Assembly: GCA_934395135.1 (NCBI GenBank)
Contig: CAKRRK010000022.1
Coordinates: forward strand, 1 to 19,597
Direction: 5' to 3'
Length of the DNA stretch: 19,597 nucleotides
Source of the DNA: an uncultured Eubacteriales bacterium
Lineage (GTDB): Bacteria > Bacillota > Clostridia > Oscillospirales > Butyricicoccaceae
The first letter of the stretch is position 1, and every line of letters begins with the position of its first letter. Under the pieces are notes generated by a model, which worked only from the letters and a program-made list of their open reading frames with translations, made no database searches and was not told the DNA's origin. The translations under genes and the position numbers were made by a program. Below, in pieces: positions 7,815 through 17,200 of the stretch.

Positions 7815-8527
7815 TATTTCGCCTCCTGAATTGCCTGTGCAAGAGACAGCGCGCCAGTATATACCGCTTTCCCGGCAATGGCCTCGTCAATCCCCATATC
7901 CCGCAGGCGCCGAATGTCCTCCAGGGTGCTCACTCCGCCGCTTGCCACAATGGAGCAGCGCACTGCGTCCCGCAGAGCCGCAAGCTGCTCAAAATTTGGT
8001 CCATCCAACATACCGTCTTTGTCAATGTCTGTAAATATAATGGTTTCGACGCCATACGACACGATACGGTCTGCAAAGGAAAGATACTCCTCTCCGCTGT
8101 CCTGCATCCATCCTTCCGTGCGGACAGTCCCCGCTTTTGCGTCAATGCCAACGGCAATTTTCCCGCCGAACATCCGGCATGCTTCCTGGACAAGCCGGGG
8201 ATTTTTTACCGCGGCGGAACCGATAATCACTCTGGAAACCCCAAGAGACAGCGCATACTCTATATCTTCCATCGTGCGAATCCCGCCGCCGAGTTCTACC
8301 TTGGCACCGGTCTGCGCAATCACCTGCTTTACAATGGCGTAGTTTTGGCGGCTGCCGTCTTTGGCGCCGTCCAAATCCACCATATGAATCATTTCCGCGC
8401 CTTTTTTTAAAAAGCCGCAGGCGGTAGAGAGGGCATCTTCCGCAACTTTATGTGCCGTCGCGAAATCTCCTTTCTGCAGCCGAACACATTTTCCATCTTT
8501 CAAATCAATCGCTGGTAAAATCCGCAT
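7814..8527 (-). CDS. hisA: ProFAR isomerase HisA
   Basis: A 237-residue (beta/alpha)8-barrel enzyme, the paralogue of HisF, that isomerises ProFAR to PRFAR (step 4). D8 in ILPAIDLKDG and D129 in AVGIDAK are the acid/base pair; LGGGIRTMEDI and VASGGVSTLEDI bind the two phosphates. The start is fixed at 8527 by the canonical MRILPAIDL N-terminus and by AAGGAG just upstream, which begins in the hisH stop codon (TAAGGAG). The longer in-frame start at 8665 would run back through hisH and is rejected. The stop overlaps the hisF ATG by one base. Confidence 0.97.
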   Translation of the reverse strand: MRILPAIDLKDGKCVRLQKGDFATAHKVAEDALSTACGFLKKGAEMIHMVDLDGAKDGSRQNYAIVKQVIAQTGAKVELGGGIRTMEDIEYALSLGVSRVIIGSAAVKNPRLVQEACRMFGGKIAVGIDAKAGTVRTEGWMQDSGEEYLSFADRIVSYGVETIIFTDIDKDGMLDGPNFEQLAALRDAVRCSIVASGGVSTLEDIRRLRDMGIDEAIAGKAVYTGALSLAQAIQEAK

Positions 8528-8538
8528 ACTCTTTCTCC

Positions 8539-9144
8539 TTATGTCAAATCCGCAAAGTTTTTCAGCATGGCAAGCCCTACTTCCCCGCTTTTTTCCGGAT
8601 GAAACTGGCAGCCGAATATCTGATCTCTTGCCACCATCGCTGGCACTTTCGCGCCATAGTCGCAAACCGCCGCAAGGTCGGAACGCTCCTGCGGCACCGC
8701 CATAAAGCTATGGACGAAGTACACATAATCACCGTCTTTGATGCCGGAAAGCATTGCGTTCCGGCGCTGAATTTCCAGCGCGTTCCAGCCAATCTGGGGC
8801 AATTTCAGCGGCGTGGGAATTCGTTCGATTCTGCCGGGCAACAATCCGAGGCCCTTGCAGACACGAATTTCATCGCTTTCAGAAAACAGCATCTGCATGC
8901 CGAGACAAATGCCTAAAAACGGCTTTTTCAACGCATTTTTCAACAGACTGTCCATTAACCCGGACTGTTCCAGCGCTTCCATCGCGTCCGGAAATGCTCC
9001 CACGCCGGGCAGGATAATTTTGGACGCATCCTCCATCTCCCGGGATGTCGTAATAATCTTACTTTCATACCCCAGAAACGTTAAAGAATTGGACACGCTC
9101 ATAAGATTTCCCGCGCCGTAATCCACAATTCCGATGTACCCCAT
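8539..9144 (-). CDS. hisH: Imidazole glycerol phosphate synthase glutaminase subunit HisH
   Basis: A 201-residue class I glutamine amidotransferase that feeds ammonia to HisF. The catalytic triad is visible: nucleophile C80 in LGICLGMQML, and H182 and E184 in CQFHPEKSG. The N-terminus IGIVDYGAGNLMSV and the PGVGAFPDAM oxyanion region are typical. The ATG overlaps the hisB stop by one base (TAATG), with AGGGGA 7 nt upstream. The hisA gene follows after 11 nt. Confidence 0.97.
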   Translation of the reverse strand: MGYIGIVDYGAGNLMSVSNSLTFLGYESKIITTSREMEDASKIILPGVGAFPDAMEALEQSGLMDSLLKNALKKPFLGICLGMQMLFSESDEIRVCKGLGLLPGRIERIPTPLKLPQIGWNALEIQRRNAMLSGIKDGDYVYFVHSFMAVPQERSDLAAVCDYGAKVPAMVARDQIFGCQFHPEKSGEVGLAMLKNFADLT

Positions 9145-9719
9145 TACAGCGTCCCCTTTGCGGATAAAATAGAATCTCCCTGAATTTCACAACCCTGCCG
9201 GAGCGCCCGGGCCAGCGCTTTAAACATTGCCTCTGTGATATGGTGGGAATTCGCTCCATATTCGCTCTTGATATGCAGTGTAATACCGGCATTCATCGCA
9301 AACGCCCGGAAAAATTCTTCTGTAAGAGACGCGTCATAGGCACCGATCACCGCCTGGGGCATCGCCGCATCATACCGCAGGTACGGCCGTCCGCTGATAT
9401 CCAGAGTACAAAAAGCCAGCGCCTCGTCCATCGGCACATAGGCGGCGCCAAACCGCGCAATCCCCTTTTTGTCCCCGATCGCTTTGGCAAAGGCCTGCCC
9501 CAAAACGATACCGGTATCTTCCACGGTGTGGTGCCCGTCCACCTGCAAGTCCCCCTTGCATTGCACCCGCAGCCCAAACCGGCCGTGCACCGCAAACGAA
9601 TGCAGCATATGATCCAAGAAACCAATGCCGGTATGGATTTCCGCCGAACCTCCGTCCAGACACAGCGTCAAGGCAAGTTCGGTTTCCTTTGTTGTTCGCT
9701 CAATGGCGGCTTCACGCAT
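9144..9719 (-). CDS. hisB: Imidazoleglycerol-phosphate dehydratase HisB
   Basis: A 191-residue single-function dehydratase (step 7) making imidazole acetol phosphate. The two manganese-binding repeats are seen: HHTVED at 63-68 and HHITEA at 159-164, plus FLDHMLHSFAVHG. No phosphatase domain is fused, unlike the enterobacterial HisB, so histidinol-phosphate phosphatase must come from elsewhere. The ATG immediately follows the hisC stop (TAAATG) and the ribosome binding site GGAGGAGGGG lies in the last codons of hisC. Confidence 0.97.
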   Translation of the reverse strand: MREAAIERTTKETELALTLCLDGGSAEIHTGIGFLDHMLHSFAVHGRFGLRVQCKGDLQVDGHHTVEDTGIVLGQAFAKAIGDKKGIARFGAAYVPMDEALAFCTLDISGRPYLRYDAAMPQAVIGAYDASLTEEFFRAFAMNAGITLHIKSEYGANSHHITEAMFKALARALRQGCEIQGDSILSAKGTL

Positions 9720-10781
9720 TTAAAACCCCTCCTCCAAAACAGCGGTTAATTCGGACAAGAACCTTTGATTTTCTTCCCGGCTCCCGGCTGTAATCCGCAG
9801 GAACCCATATTGGGCAAAGTTCCGAATGCAAACGCCCCGCTGCAACAATTTCTGATAAATTTTATCACCATATTTCGTCTGCAGGACCACAAAATTCGTG
9901 ACAGTCTTTTTCACGTCCACTACCGGGTATTGAGTGGAAATCTTTTCCAATGCCTGCTCCAGTTCCTCTTTCCGCTGCAGAATTTCCACAAGCTGCGCTT
10001 TGACCCAGGTTGTATCCTGCAACGCAATTTCCGCCGCAGTCTGCGTCAGCATATTGACATTAAACGGCGAACGGATTTTATTCACCTGCTGGATCAAGGC
10101 AGCATTTGCTATGGCAAATCCCAAGCGGACAGACGCCATGCCAAAGGCTTTGGACATCGTTTTTAGCACAAACACATTTTCCAGCTGCGTTACGCAGTCC
10201 AAAATGCTCTCATGCCAAAAATCCATATAAGCTTCATCAATAATCAGCAGCGTATCCGGCAGGCTTTCCACCATATGCAAAATTTCCCCCTTGGTAAAGC
10301 CCTGTCCCGTAGGATTGCAGGGGTTGGAGAAAATAACCGCCGCCGGTTTTTCTGCTTTGCAGAATTCTATCACTTTTTCCGGAGAAACGGTGAAATCTGT
10401 TTCTTTTTCTGCCGATAAAACGGAAATTTCATATATTTCGCCATACAACCGATACATGGAAAAATCCGGCTCCAGCACAAGAAGTCGGCTTCCCTTTGGA
10501 CAAAAGCCGTTGAGCAGGATGCTAATCAATTCGTCTGAGCCATTGCCTGCGGCAATCTCCTCGGCTTTCACACCAAACTCCGCGGCCGCAAGCGCGTTTA
10601 CCTTCTTCACCGCCGGATCTGGATATCGGTTATAGGGAAGCTCCCGCACGGCGTTTGCGATACGCTCCCGCAAAGCAGCGGGAAGCTGAAAAAAGCTTTC
10701 ATTGGCATCCAGTTTTATCGGATAAATATCCTCAGACGGGTCATACGGCATAATTTTCTGTAGTTTTTCCGGAATTTTCAT
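9720..10781 (-). CDS. hisC: Histidinol-phosphate aminotransferase HisC
   Basis: A 353-residue class II PLP-dependent aminotransferase converting imidazole acetol phosphate plus glutamate to histidinol phosphate. Seen are the N-terminal IKLDANESFFQLP, the SNPCNPTGQ loop (152-160), D182 in IIDEAYMDF contacting the PLP nitrogen, and K211 in LKTMSKAFGMASVRLGF, the Schiff-base lysine. The start has GAGG at 8 nt and overlaps the hisD stop by four bases (ATGA). Placement between hisD and hisB makes HisC assignment safe over other class II aminotransferases. Confidence 0.96.
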   Translation of the reverse strand: MKIPEKLQKIMPYDPSEDIYPIKLDANESFFQLPAALRERIANAVRELPYNRYPDPAVKKVNALAAAEFGVKAEEIAAGNGSDELISILLNGFCPKGSRLLVLEPDFSMYRLYGEIYEISVLSAEKETDFTVSPEKVIEFCKAEKPAAVIFSNPCNPTGQGFTKGEILHMVESLPDTLLIIDEAYMDFWHESILDCVTQLENVFVLKTMSKAFGMASVRLGFAIANAALIQQVNKIRSPFNVNMLTQTAAEIALQDTTWVKAQLVEILQRKEELEQALEKISTQYPVVDVKKTVTNFVVLQTKYGDKIYQKLLQRGVCIRNFAQYGFLRITAGSREENQRFLSELTAVLEEGF

Positions 10782-12058
10782 TTCGGGAACCTCACTTTTA
10801 TGGAATTGGCATGGGCGGTCAGTTTTTCACTTTCCGCAAGGGCAATAATTTGTCCGGACACCCGGGACAGTTCCTCCTGCGAATATTCTATCACACTCAT
10901 TTTCTTCAAAAACGCATCGGTGGACAAAGGCGAAAAGAACCGTGCAGTGCCCGAGGTTGGCAAAACATGGCTCGGGCCCGCCATATAATCGCCCAGCGGC
11001 TCCGGAGCATACGCCCCCAAAAAAACCGCGCCCGCATTTTTAATATAAGGGAGGTACTGTCTGGGGTTCTCCGTAACTATTTCCAAATGCTCCGGCGCCA
11101 CTTCATTGGCGAGGGCGCAGGCATCTTTCAGGTCGTCAAACACCACTGCGCAACCATAATGCCGCACAGACTCACAGATAACCGAATAGCGGGAAAGGCG
11201 CTTTGCCTGCGCTTCCATTTCCCGGGAAATATTCTCCGCCTGCTGCCGACTGTCGGTCAGAAGCACAGCGCTTGCCAAGGGGTCATGCTCCGCCTGACTC
11301 AAGAGATCCGCCGCAATGTAGGCGGGATTTGCACTGCGGTCGGCAATGACAAGAACTTCAGACGGTCCGGCAATCATATCAATATCCACCTTGCCAAACA
11401 CCTGTTTTTTGGCCGCCGCCACAAACGCGTTGCCGGGACCCACAATCTTGTCCACTTTTTCGATAAAGCCAGCGCCATAGGTCAGCGCACCGATGGCCTG
11501 CACGCCGCCAACTGCAATCACCTGGTCCACTCCTGCAATTTTGGCGGCGGCAAGCACCGCATCGGAGAGATTTTCCGTAGGCGGCGTCACCATTACCAGC
11601 TGGTTCACGCCTGCCACCTTTGCCGGAATCGCATTCATCAGCACAGAGGACGGATAGGCCGCCGTGCCCCCCGGCACATAAATGCCCACACGGTTTAACC
11701 CCCGTACAATCTGTCCCAGATTTGCTCCCGGTGCGCGTTGGTATTCCCAAGTACGCACCATCATCTTTTCATGATATTCCCGGATATTCGCCGCGGCCGC
11801 TGTCAGCGCCTGAATTACCGCCGCATCGCAGGCAGCATACGCTTCTTCCAGCCGCGCCGGCGAAATAACATACGGTTTTTTTCCATCAAAACGTTCCGCA
11901 TATTCATTCACAGCGTCTATGCCCCGCAGCCGGATATCCTCCAGCATGGCGGCAACCTTTCGGTCAATATCCGCCCCGGTGTCCGCCGCCCGCTGTTTCA
12001 TGTCAAAAATCTGTTTTTTTTCTTCTATTCCATCTGCAATGACAGTTTTTAAGAACAT
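10778..12058 (-). CDS. hisD: Histidinol dehydrogenase HisD
   Basis: A 426-residue NAD-dependent enzyme that oxidises histidinol to histidine in the last two steps. Family blocks are IYVPGGTAAYPSSVLM (126-141), KIVGPGNAFVAAAKK (204-218), DMIAGPSEVLVIAD (227-240), AEHDPLASA with zinc ligands Q255 and H258, and APEHLEI with catalytic E323 and H324. The length is normal. The ATG lies 10 nt inside the end of hisG, with GGAGG at 7 nt, and the stop overlaps hisC. Confidence 0.98.
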   Translation of the reverse strand: MFLKTVIADGIEEKKQIFDMKQRAADTGADIDRKVAAMLEDIRLRGIDAVNEYAERFDGKKPYVISPARLEEAYAACDAAVIQALTAAAANIREYHEKMMVRTWEYQRAPGANLGQIVRGLNRVGIYVPGGTAAYPSSVLMNAIPAKVAGVNQLVMVTPPTENLSDAVLAAAKIAGVDQVIAVGGVQAIGALTYGAGFIEKVDKIVGPGNAFVAAAKKQVFGKVDIDMIAGPSEVLVIADRSANPAYIAADLLSQAEHDPLASAVLLTDSRQQAENISREMEAQAKRLSRYSVICESVRHYGCAVVFDDLKDACALANEVAPEHLEIVTENPRQYLPYIKNAGAVFLGAYAPEPLGDYMAGPSHVLPTSGTARFFSPLSTDAFLKKMSVIEYSQEELSRVSGQIIALAESEKLTAHANSIKVRFPK

Positions 12059-12702
12059 GCTTCTTCCTCCAACGCCCGTTTCAGCTGAGCGATAATTTCC
12101 TGCACCTGTTGTTTTTTGATTTTTACGCTGGCAATGTTTACAATTACCCGGGCGCTGATGGGCGCCACGTCTTCAATCACTTCCAAACCGTTTTCTTTCA
12201 GCGTCGAGCCGGTTTCCACAATGTCAACAATGGCATCCGCCAGCCCCAGAAGCGGGGCAAGCTCTACCGATCCTTCAATTTTGATCGTTTCCACATCCAT
12301 ATGCTTTTTGGAAAAAAACGCCTTGGTCACTTCCGGATACTTGGTTGCGATCACTTTATTTTTATAGCCGCCGTAAAAATTCAGCCCTTTTTTGGTTGCC
12401 AGCGCAAACCGGCATTTGCCAAATCCAAGGTCTACCATTTCATAAAAGGATCCGCCCTTTTCCAAAATGGTGTCTTTTCCCACTACTCCCATATCACAAA
12501 CGCCATGCTCTACATAAGTAATCACATCGTTTGCCTTAGCAAGCACCAGTTCAATGCTGGAATTCGGCAGACGAAAAATCAGTTTGCGGGAAGGAAGCAG
12601 CAGTTCGCTTACATCATACCCTACCTTGCGCAGCAATTCCAGAGTTTTCTTCTCCAATCTCCCCTTTGTCAGAGCAATGCGCACTGTATTCTGACCGGTC
12701 AT
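12049..12702 (-). CDS. hisG: ATP phosphoribosyltransferase, short form HisG
   Basis: The committed step: ATP plus PRPP gives phosphoribosyl-ATP. At 217 residues it is the short form (HisGS), lacking the C-terminal ACT-like regulatory domain of long HisG, and so should need HisZ for activity and histidine feedback. Visible are IALTKGRLEKKTLELL, NDVITYVEHGVCDMGVVGKD (about 58-77), EKGGSFYEMVDLGFGKCRFA, and the PRPP-binding loop AIVDIVETGSTLKENGL (about 157-173). AAAGGAG is 11 nt upstream. The start overlaps the hisZ stop by four bases. Confidence 0.97.
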   Translation of the reverse strand: MTGQNTVRIALTKGRLEKKTLELLRKVGYDVSELLLPSRKLIFRLPNSSIELVLAKANDVITYVEHGVCDMGVVGKDTILEKGGSFYEMVDLGFGKCRFALATKKGLNFYGGYKNKVIATKYPEVTKAFFSKKHMDVETIKIEGSVELAPLLGLADAIVDIVETGSTLKENGLEVIEDVAPISARVIVNIASVKIKKQQVQEIIAQLKRALEEEACS

Positions 12703-13880
12703 AATTTCGCTGTCTCCTTTCGGATAATTTCCGTTTCAGTTAAGAGAACAAGGGATGAAAATCCCTGTTTTTTCGCCATATCCATAGCTTCCGCCGCACT
12801 GTCCACCGGTGCAAGCACACCGCCGTGCTCCTGCATATAGGAAATCGCTTTTCGCAGCGACGGCGGCGCCGCAAAAATCAGTTCGTTGACGTTCTTTTTT
12901 GGATCCGGCTCCATCCCGCAGCTAACGCCATCCAAATCTATGGCAAAGCCAATTGCCGGAATATTCCGTCCAAACTTTTCGCATAAGGCGTTATACCGTC
13001 CGCCGGAAATCACCGTGCTGCCGGCGCCGGACATATAGCCCCGGAACATAATTCCGGTATAATACTCCATTTCATAGGCCAGCCCTAAATCAATCATAAT
13101 ATGTTCCCCGAACCCAGCCTCGCACAAAGCTTGATAAATGGTTTTCAAATACTGAATCGCCGCAGTCACGCTGGGATCCCTGGTGAGACTCAGGGCCTCT
13201 TCCAAAACCTCACCGCCGCCAAACAGCTGGGGCATTGCTTTCAGCGCTTCGTATGCCTCCTGTTCCCGGTATGCCTCCAGAATGTCCCCCAAAGCCGCAA
13301 AATTTTTGCTTTCGATGCACAGACGAATCTGTTCCGCAACCGCAGCCGAAACGCCAAGGGAGGAAATCAGCGCTTTATAGATGCCCGCATGCCCCAGTTC
13401 AATCCGGTAAATATCCAGATTGCAAGCGTCCATCGCTTCAAACGCGGTGGATAAAATATCCAAATCCGCCATACAGCCGTCCGCCCCCAAAAGTTCCGCG
13501 CCAACCTGCATAATTTCGGTGCGGCGGCCCGCGCCGGAAATGTCCGAACGAAATACATTTTGGGAATAATACAGCCGCAGCGGCAATTCCTCTGCGTCAA
13601 TCTTTGTGGAAGCGATCCGGGCAATGGGTGTTGTGCTGTCCGGCCGAAGCACCAAAATCCGCCCGCCGCGGTCCGTGCATTTGAGCATTTTTTCCTGCTC
13701 CAAGGAAGAGTCTGCCTGCAAAAACACGTCATAGTATTCAATCGACGGCGTGATTACCTCGCCAAATCCTCTCTTTTTCAAAACAGAGGTAATAATCCGC
13801 TCTGTTTTCCGCAGTACGCTGCAAGCGGAAAACAGCCGGTCCCTGGTTCCCTCCGGCGTGCTGATTGCATAACGATTCAT
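12699..13880 (-). CDS. hisZ: ATP phosphoribosyltransferase regulatory subunit HisZ
   Basis: A 393-residue paralogue of the histidyl-tRNA synthetase catalytic core that lacks the anticodon-binding domain. In known systems it forms a hetero-octamer with short HisG and carries the histidine inhibition site. The synthetase-like blocks STPEGTRD (7-14), LRPDSTTPIARIA (78-90), YYSQNVFRSD (104-113) and SGGRYNALCEKFG (292-304) are clear. The start at 13880 (MNRYAIS) is chosen because AAGGAAGGA ends 6 nt upstream; in-frame ATGs at 13886 and 13901 have poorer spacing. First gene of the his operon. A true HisRS is less likely because of the length and the neighbouring short hisG. Confidence 0.95.
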   Translation of the reverse strand: MNRYAISTPEGTRDRLFSACSVLRKTERIITSVLKKRGFGEVITPSIEYYDVFLQADSSLEQEKMLKCTDRGGRILVLRPDSTTPIARIASTKIDAEELPLRLYYSQNVFRSDISGAGRRTEIMQVGAELLGADGCMADLDILSTAFEAMDACNLDIYRIELGHAGIYKALISSLGVSAAVAEQIRLCIESKNFAALGDILEAYREQEAYEALKAMPQLFGGGEVLEEALSLTRDPSVTAAIQYLKTIYQALCEAGFGEHIMIDLGLAYEMEYYTGIMFRGYMSGAGSTVISGGRYNALCEKFGRNIPAIGFAIDLDGVSCGMEPDPKKNVNELIFAAPPSLRKAISYMQEHGGVLAPVDSAAEAMDMAKKQGFSSLVLLTETEIIRKETAKL

Positions 13881-13973
13881 ACCCATTCCTTCCTTTTTCA
13901 TCCTGACTCACTCTTAATTGGTTTTTTGATGCCGGCTGCCGTTTTTTCCGAAAACAGTCCAGCGTTTATTATT

Positions 13974-14002
13974 ATCATAACATACTGCCGTCATTTTTTC
14001 AT
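13974..14002 (-). promoter_or_regulatory. Promoter of the his operon
   Basis: On the minus strand a -10 TATGAT (13974-13979) is preceded by TGT, giving an extended -10 (TG at 13981-13982), and a -35 ATGAAA (13997-14002, four of six) lies at a 17-bp spacer. Transcription would start near 13967. Confidence 0.6.
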
Positions 14003-14179
14003 GCCATATCCTGAAAAATCAGAACTCGAAAACCGCAGCATTGCTTTTTCTCTTTATCTCGATAAAATGATAACATGATAAATCATCAATGTCAACCATC
14101 ATGCTCTCTGTCGCGACGAAAAAATTCTTCTATACCCAGGATTCACCGGGTGATTTTCCCTTTGCATTCTTTTTTCCGC

Positions 14180-14211
14180 AAAAACAGCCGGACTTTCATC
14201 CGGCTGTTTTT
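14180..14211 (-). terminator. Terminator of the ispG-polC transcript
   Basis: A perfect 13-bp stem (14180-14192 / 14199-14211, core CAGCCGGA) with a 6-nt loop and U-run, 37 nt past the polC stop. It isolates polC from the his operon. Confidence 0.9.
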
Positions 14212-14248
14212 ACACAATACTTTTCTTCCCAAACTTGTAACCAATGGA

Positions 14249-17200
14249 TCAGAAAAACGTTACCTGCGTGGATTTTGGCAGATCGCCAAGCGCGCCTATG
14301 TTTTGCAGGAGTTCCGCTACACTTTTGGATACTTTCGGACAGCGCATCGTCAAATCCTCCACGGATAAAAACTTTCCGCGACTGCGCTCCGCCACAATCG
14401 ACATTGCAGCCTGCTCGCCAATCCCCGGCATAGAAGTGAACGGCGGGATGAGGGCATTGTCCCGGATCAAAAATCTCGTGGCATCCGACGCATAGATATC
14501 CATCGGAGCAAATGCAAACCCGCGGCGGTAAAATTCGTGTACCACTTCCAGCGTGGTCATCATTTCCTTTTCTACGGAAGAGATGGTTTTATCCCGGTCT
14601 TTTGTCTGAAGTTCCGCATATTTCTCCAGCACCACCCCATCTCCCAGGATCATACAGGATGCGTCAAATGCCTTGGCACGGATAGAAAAATACGCACTGT
14701 AAAAGGCCATTGGCTGATGCACTTTAAACCAGGCAATCCGGAACGCCATCATCACATAGGCCACCGCATGCGCTTTGGGGAACATATACTTGATTTTTTT
14801 GCATGAAGCAATATACCATTCCGGGACCTGGTGCTCCCGCATGGTGTCCTCCCATTCCGGCTTCAATCCTTTGCCTTTTCGCACCGCTTCCATAATGGTA
14901 AACGCCAGAGACGGATCCATATCTTTGGACATCAGGTAATTCATAATATCATCCCGGCAGCAGATGCAGTCTTTCAGAGTTGCCGTGCCGCTGTGAATCA
15001 GCTCCTGGGCGTTGCCCAGCCATACGTCTGTCCCGTGGGAAAGTCCGGAAATGGATACCAGCTCCTCAAAACTGGTGGGCATCGTATCCAACAGCATGCC
15101 GCGAACAAATTTTGTACCGAATTCCGGCACTGCTACCGCGCCGGTCGGCCCTAGAATTTTGTCCTCGCCCTCTTCCAGAAATTTCAGCGCCTTGTTTGAG
15201 GTGAAAAGGCTCATCGTCTCCGGATCGTCCAGCGGAATCTCCCGGGCGCTCAGGCCGGTAAGGTCCTCCAGATGCCGGATAATGGTGGGATCATCATGCC
15301 CCAGCAAATCCAGTTTCAGCAAATTATCATGAATGGAATGATAATCAAAATGCGTGGTAATGATGTCAGAATTGGGATCATCCGCCGGGTGCTGGATGGG
15401 GCAAAACTGAAAAATTGTATTGGCCCTGGGAACCACCATAACACCGCCCGGATGCTGGCCAGTCGTGCGCTTGATGCCAGTGCAGCCTGCCGTCAGACGA
15501 TTTTCCTCCGCTCTGGAACAAGTCGCTCCCTTGGATTCCAAATATTTTTTCACAAATCCATAGGCTGTTTTTTCCGCAATTGTGCCAATCGTCCCCGCCC
15601 GGAACACATGATCTTCCCCAAAAATGACACCGGTATATTTGTGGGCTTCTGCCTGGTATTCTCCAGAGAAATTCAAGTCAATGTCCGGTGTTTTATCCCC
15701 TTTGAATCCCATAAATGTTTCAAACGGGATGGAGAAACCTTCTTTTCGCAGCTTGCCGCCGCAATTCGGACAAAGTTTATCTTCCATATCCACCCCGCAG
15801 CCAAAGCCTTCATTTTCATGAAACTCCACATATTTGCAGGCAGGGCACAAATAGTGCGGCGCCAGGGAATTCACCTCGGTAATATCGGACAAAAATGCTA
15901 CAAAGGATGACCCAACCGAACCACGGGAACCAACCAAATAGCCGTCCTGCACGGACTTTGTCACAAGCTTCTGTGCGATAATATACATCACGGCATACCC
16001 ATTGCTGATGATGGAATGCAGTTCCCGTTCCATCCGCGTCTTTACCAGTTCTGGAAGCGGCTCTCCATACAGCCGCTTGGCCTTCTCCCGGCTCATACGC
16101 TCCAGGTCCTCCGCATCCCCCTCGATAGTAGGAGGAAAACTTTCCTTGGGCACAGGGCGAATTTCCTCACACATGTCTGCCACGGCATTTGTATTTTTTA
16201 CCACGACTTCATACGCCCGGTCCTCTCCCAGATAGGAAAATTCCTCCAGCATTTCATCCGTGGTTTTCAAATACAGCGGCGGCTGGTTGTCCGCATCCGG
16301 GAACCCCTGCCCCGCCATTAAAATCCGGCGAAACACTTCATCCTGGGGCTGCAAAAAATGTACGTCGCCGGTAGCGCACACCATTTTATGCAGCGCATCC
16401 CCCAATTGGAGTATGGTACGGTTAAAATCCCGCAGCTGTTCTTCGTCCTGTGCCATTCCTTTTGCCAGCATATACGCATTGTTTCCAATGGGCTGGATTT
16501 CCAGAAAATCGTAAAACTCCGCAATTTTCAGCAGCTCTTCAAACGGCTTGCCATCGACCACAGCCCGAAACAATTCTCCGGCCTCACAGGCGGAGCCGAT
16601 AATCAGTCCTTCCCGGTACTGCAGCAACAGGCTTCTGGGTATCACAGGGCGCATATAATAATAGTTTAAATGAGAATAGGATATCAGCCGGTATAGATTT
16701 TCAAGGCCGGTTTTATTTTTCACCAAAATAAGCATATGATGCCGCTTGTAATTTTTAATATGAATCTCTTTCTTTTTTCGCGCCCCCAGCACGGGATTTA
16801 TCTTTGAAACAGTGTCAATTCCGATCTCTTTCATCATACTGCAAAGCCGGATGAAAATTTTTGCAAGCACCAAAGCGTCTTCACTTGCCCGGTGATGATC
16901 GAATTTTCCCACTTTTAGTTCTTTCGCCAAGACATTCAGCTTGTGCCGGTTTAAATCCGGCAGCAGGATCCTTGCCATTTCCAGGGTGTCAATGTATGTA
17001 AAGCTTGCTTCCGTTTTACATGCCGCGCATGCGGCCTGAAGAAAGGACATATCAAACCCCGCATTGTGGGCGACCAAAATTCTGCCCTTGCAAAATTGCA
17101 AAAAGGCGGGAAGAGCGTCTCCAATCTCCGGCGCGGCAGAAACCATATCGTCTGTAATGCCGGTAAGTTCCGTAATGTTTGCCGGAATGTGTTTGCGGGG

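Larger units (their letters stand above)
13881..14248. other. Gene-free gap between polC and the his operon
   Basis: These 368 bases contain the polC terminator (14180-14211), the his promoter (13974-14002) and a his leader of about 87 nt with the hisZ ribosome binding site. The leader has no T-box signature (no AGGGTGG-ACC block), no run of histidine codons and no good terminator hairpin. Positions 14003-14179 are AT-rich; a small inverted repeat ATGAT-AA-ATCAT lies near 14075-14090, and no coding region can be supported. Confidence 0.7.

Noticed and set aside
12699..13880. hisS (histidyl-tRNA synthetase) as the identity of the first his gene
   Set aside because: The protein ends without an anticodon-binding domain and sits next to a short-form hisG, which fits HisZ.
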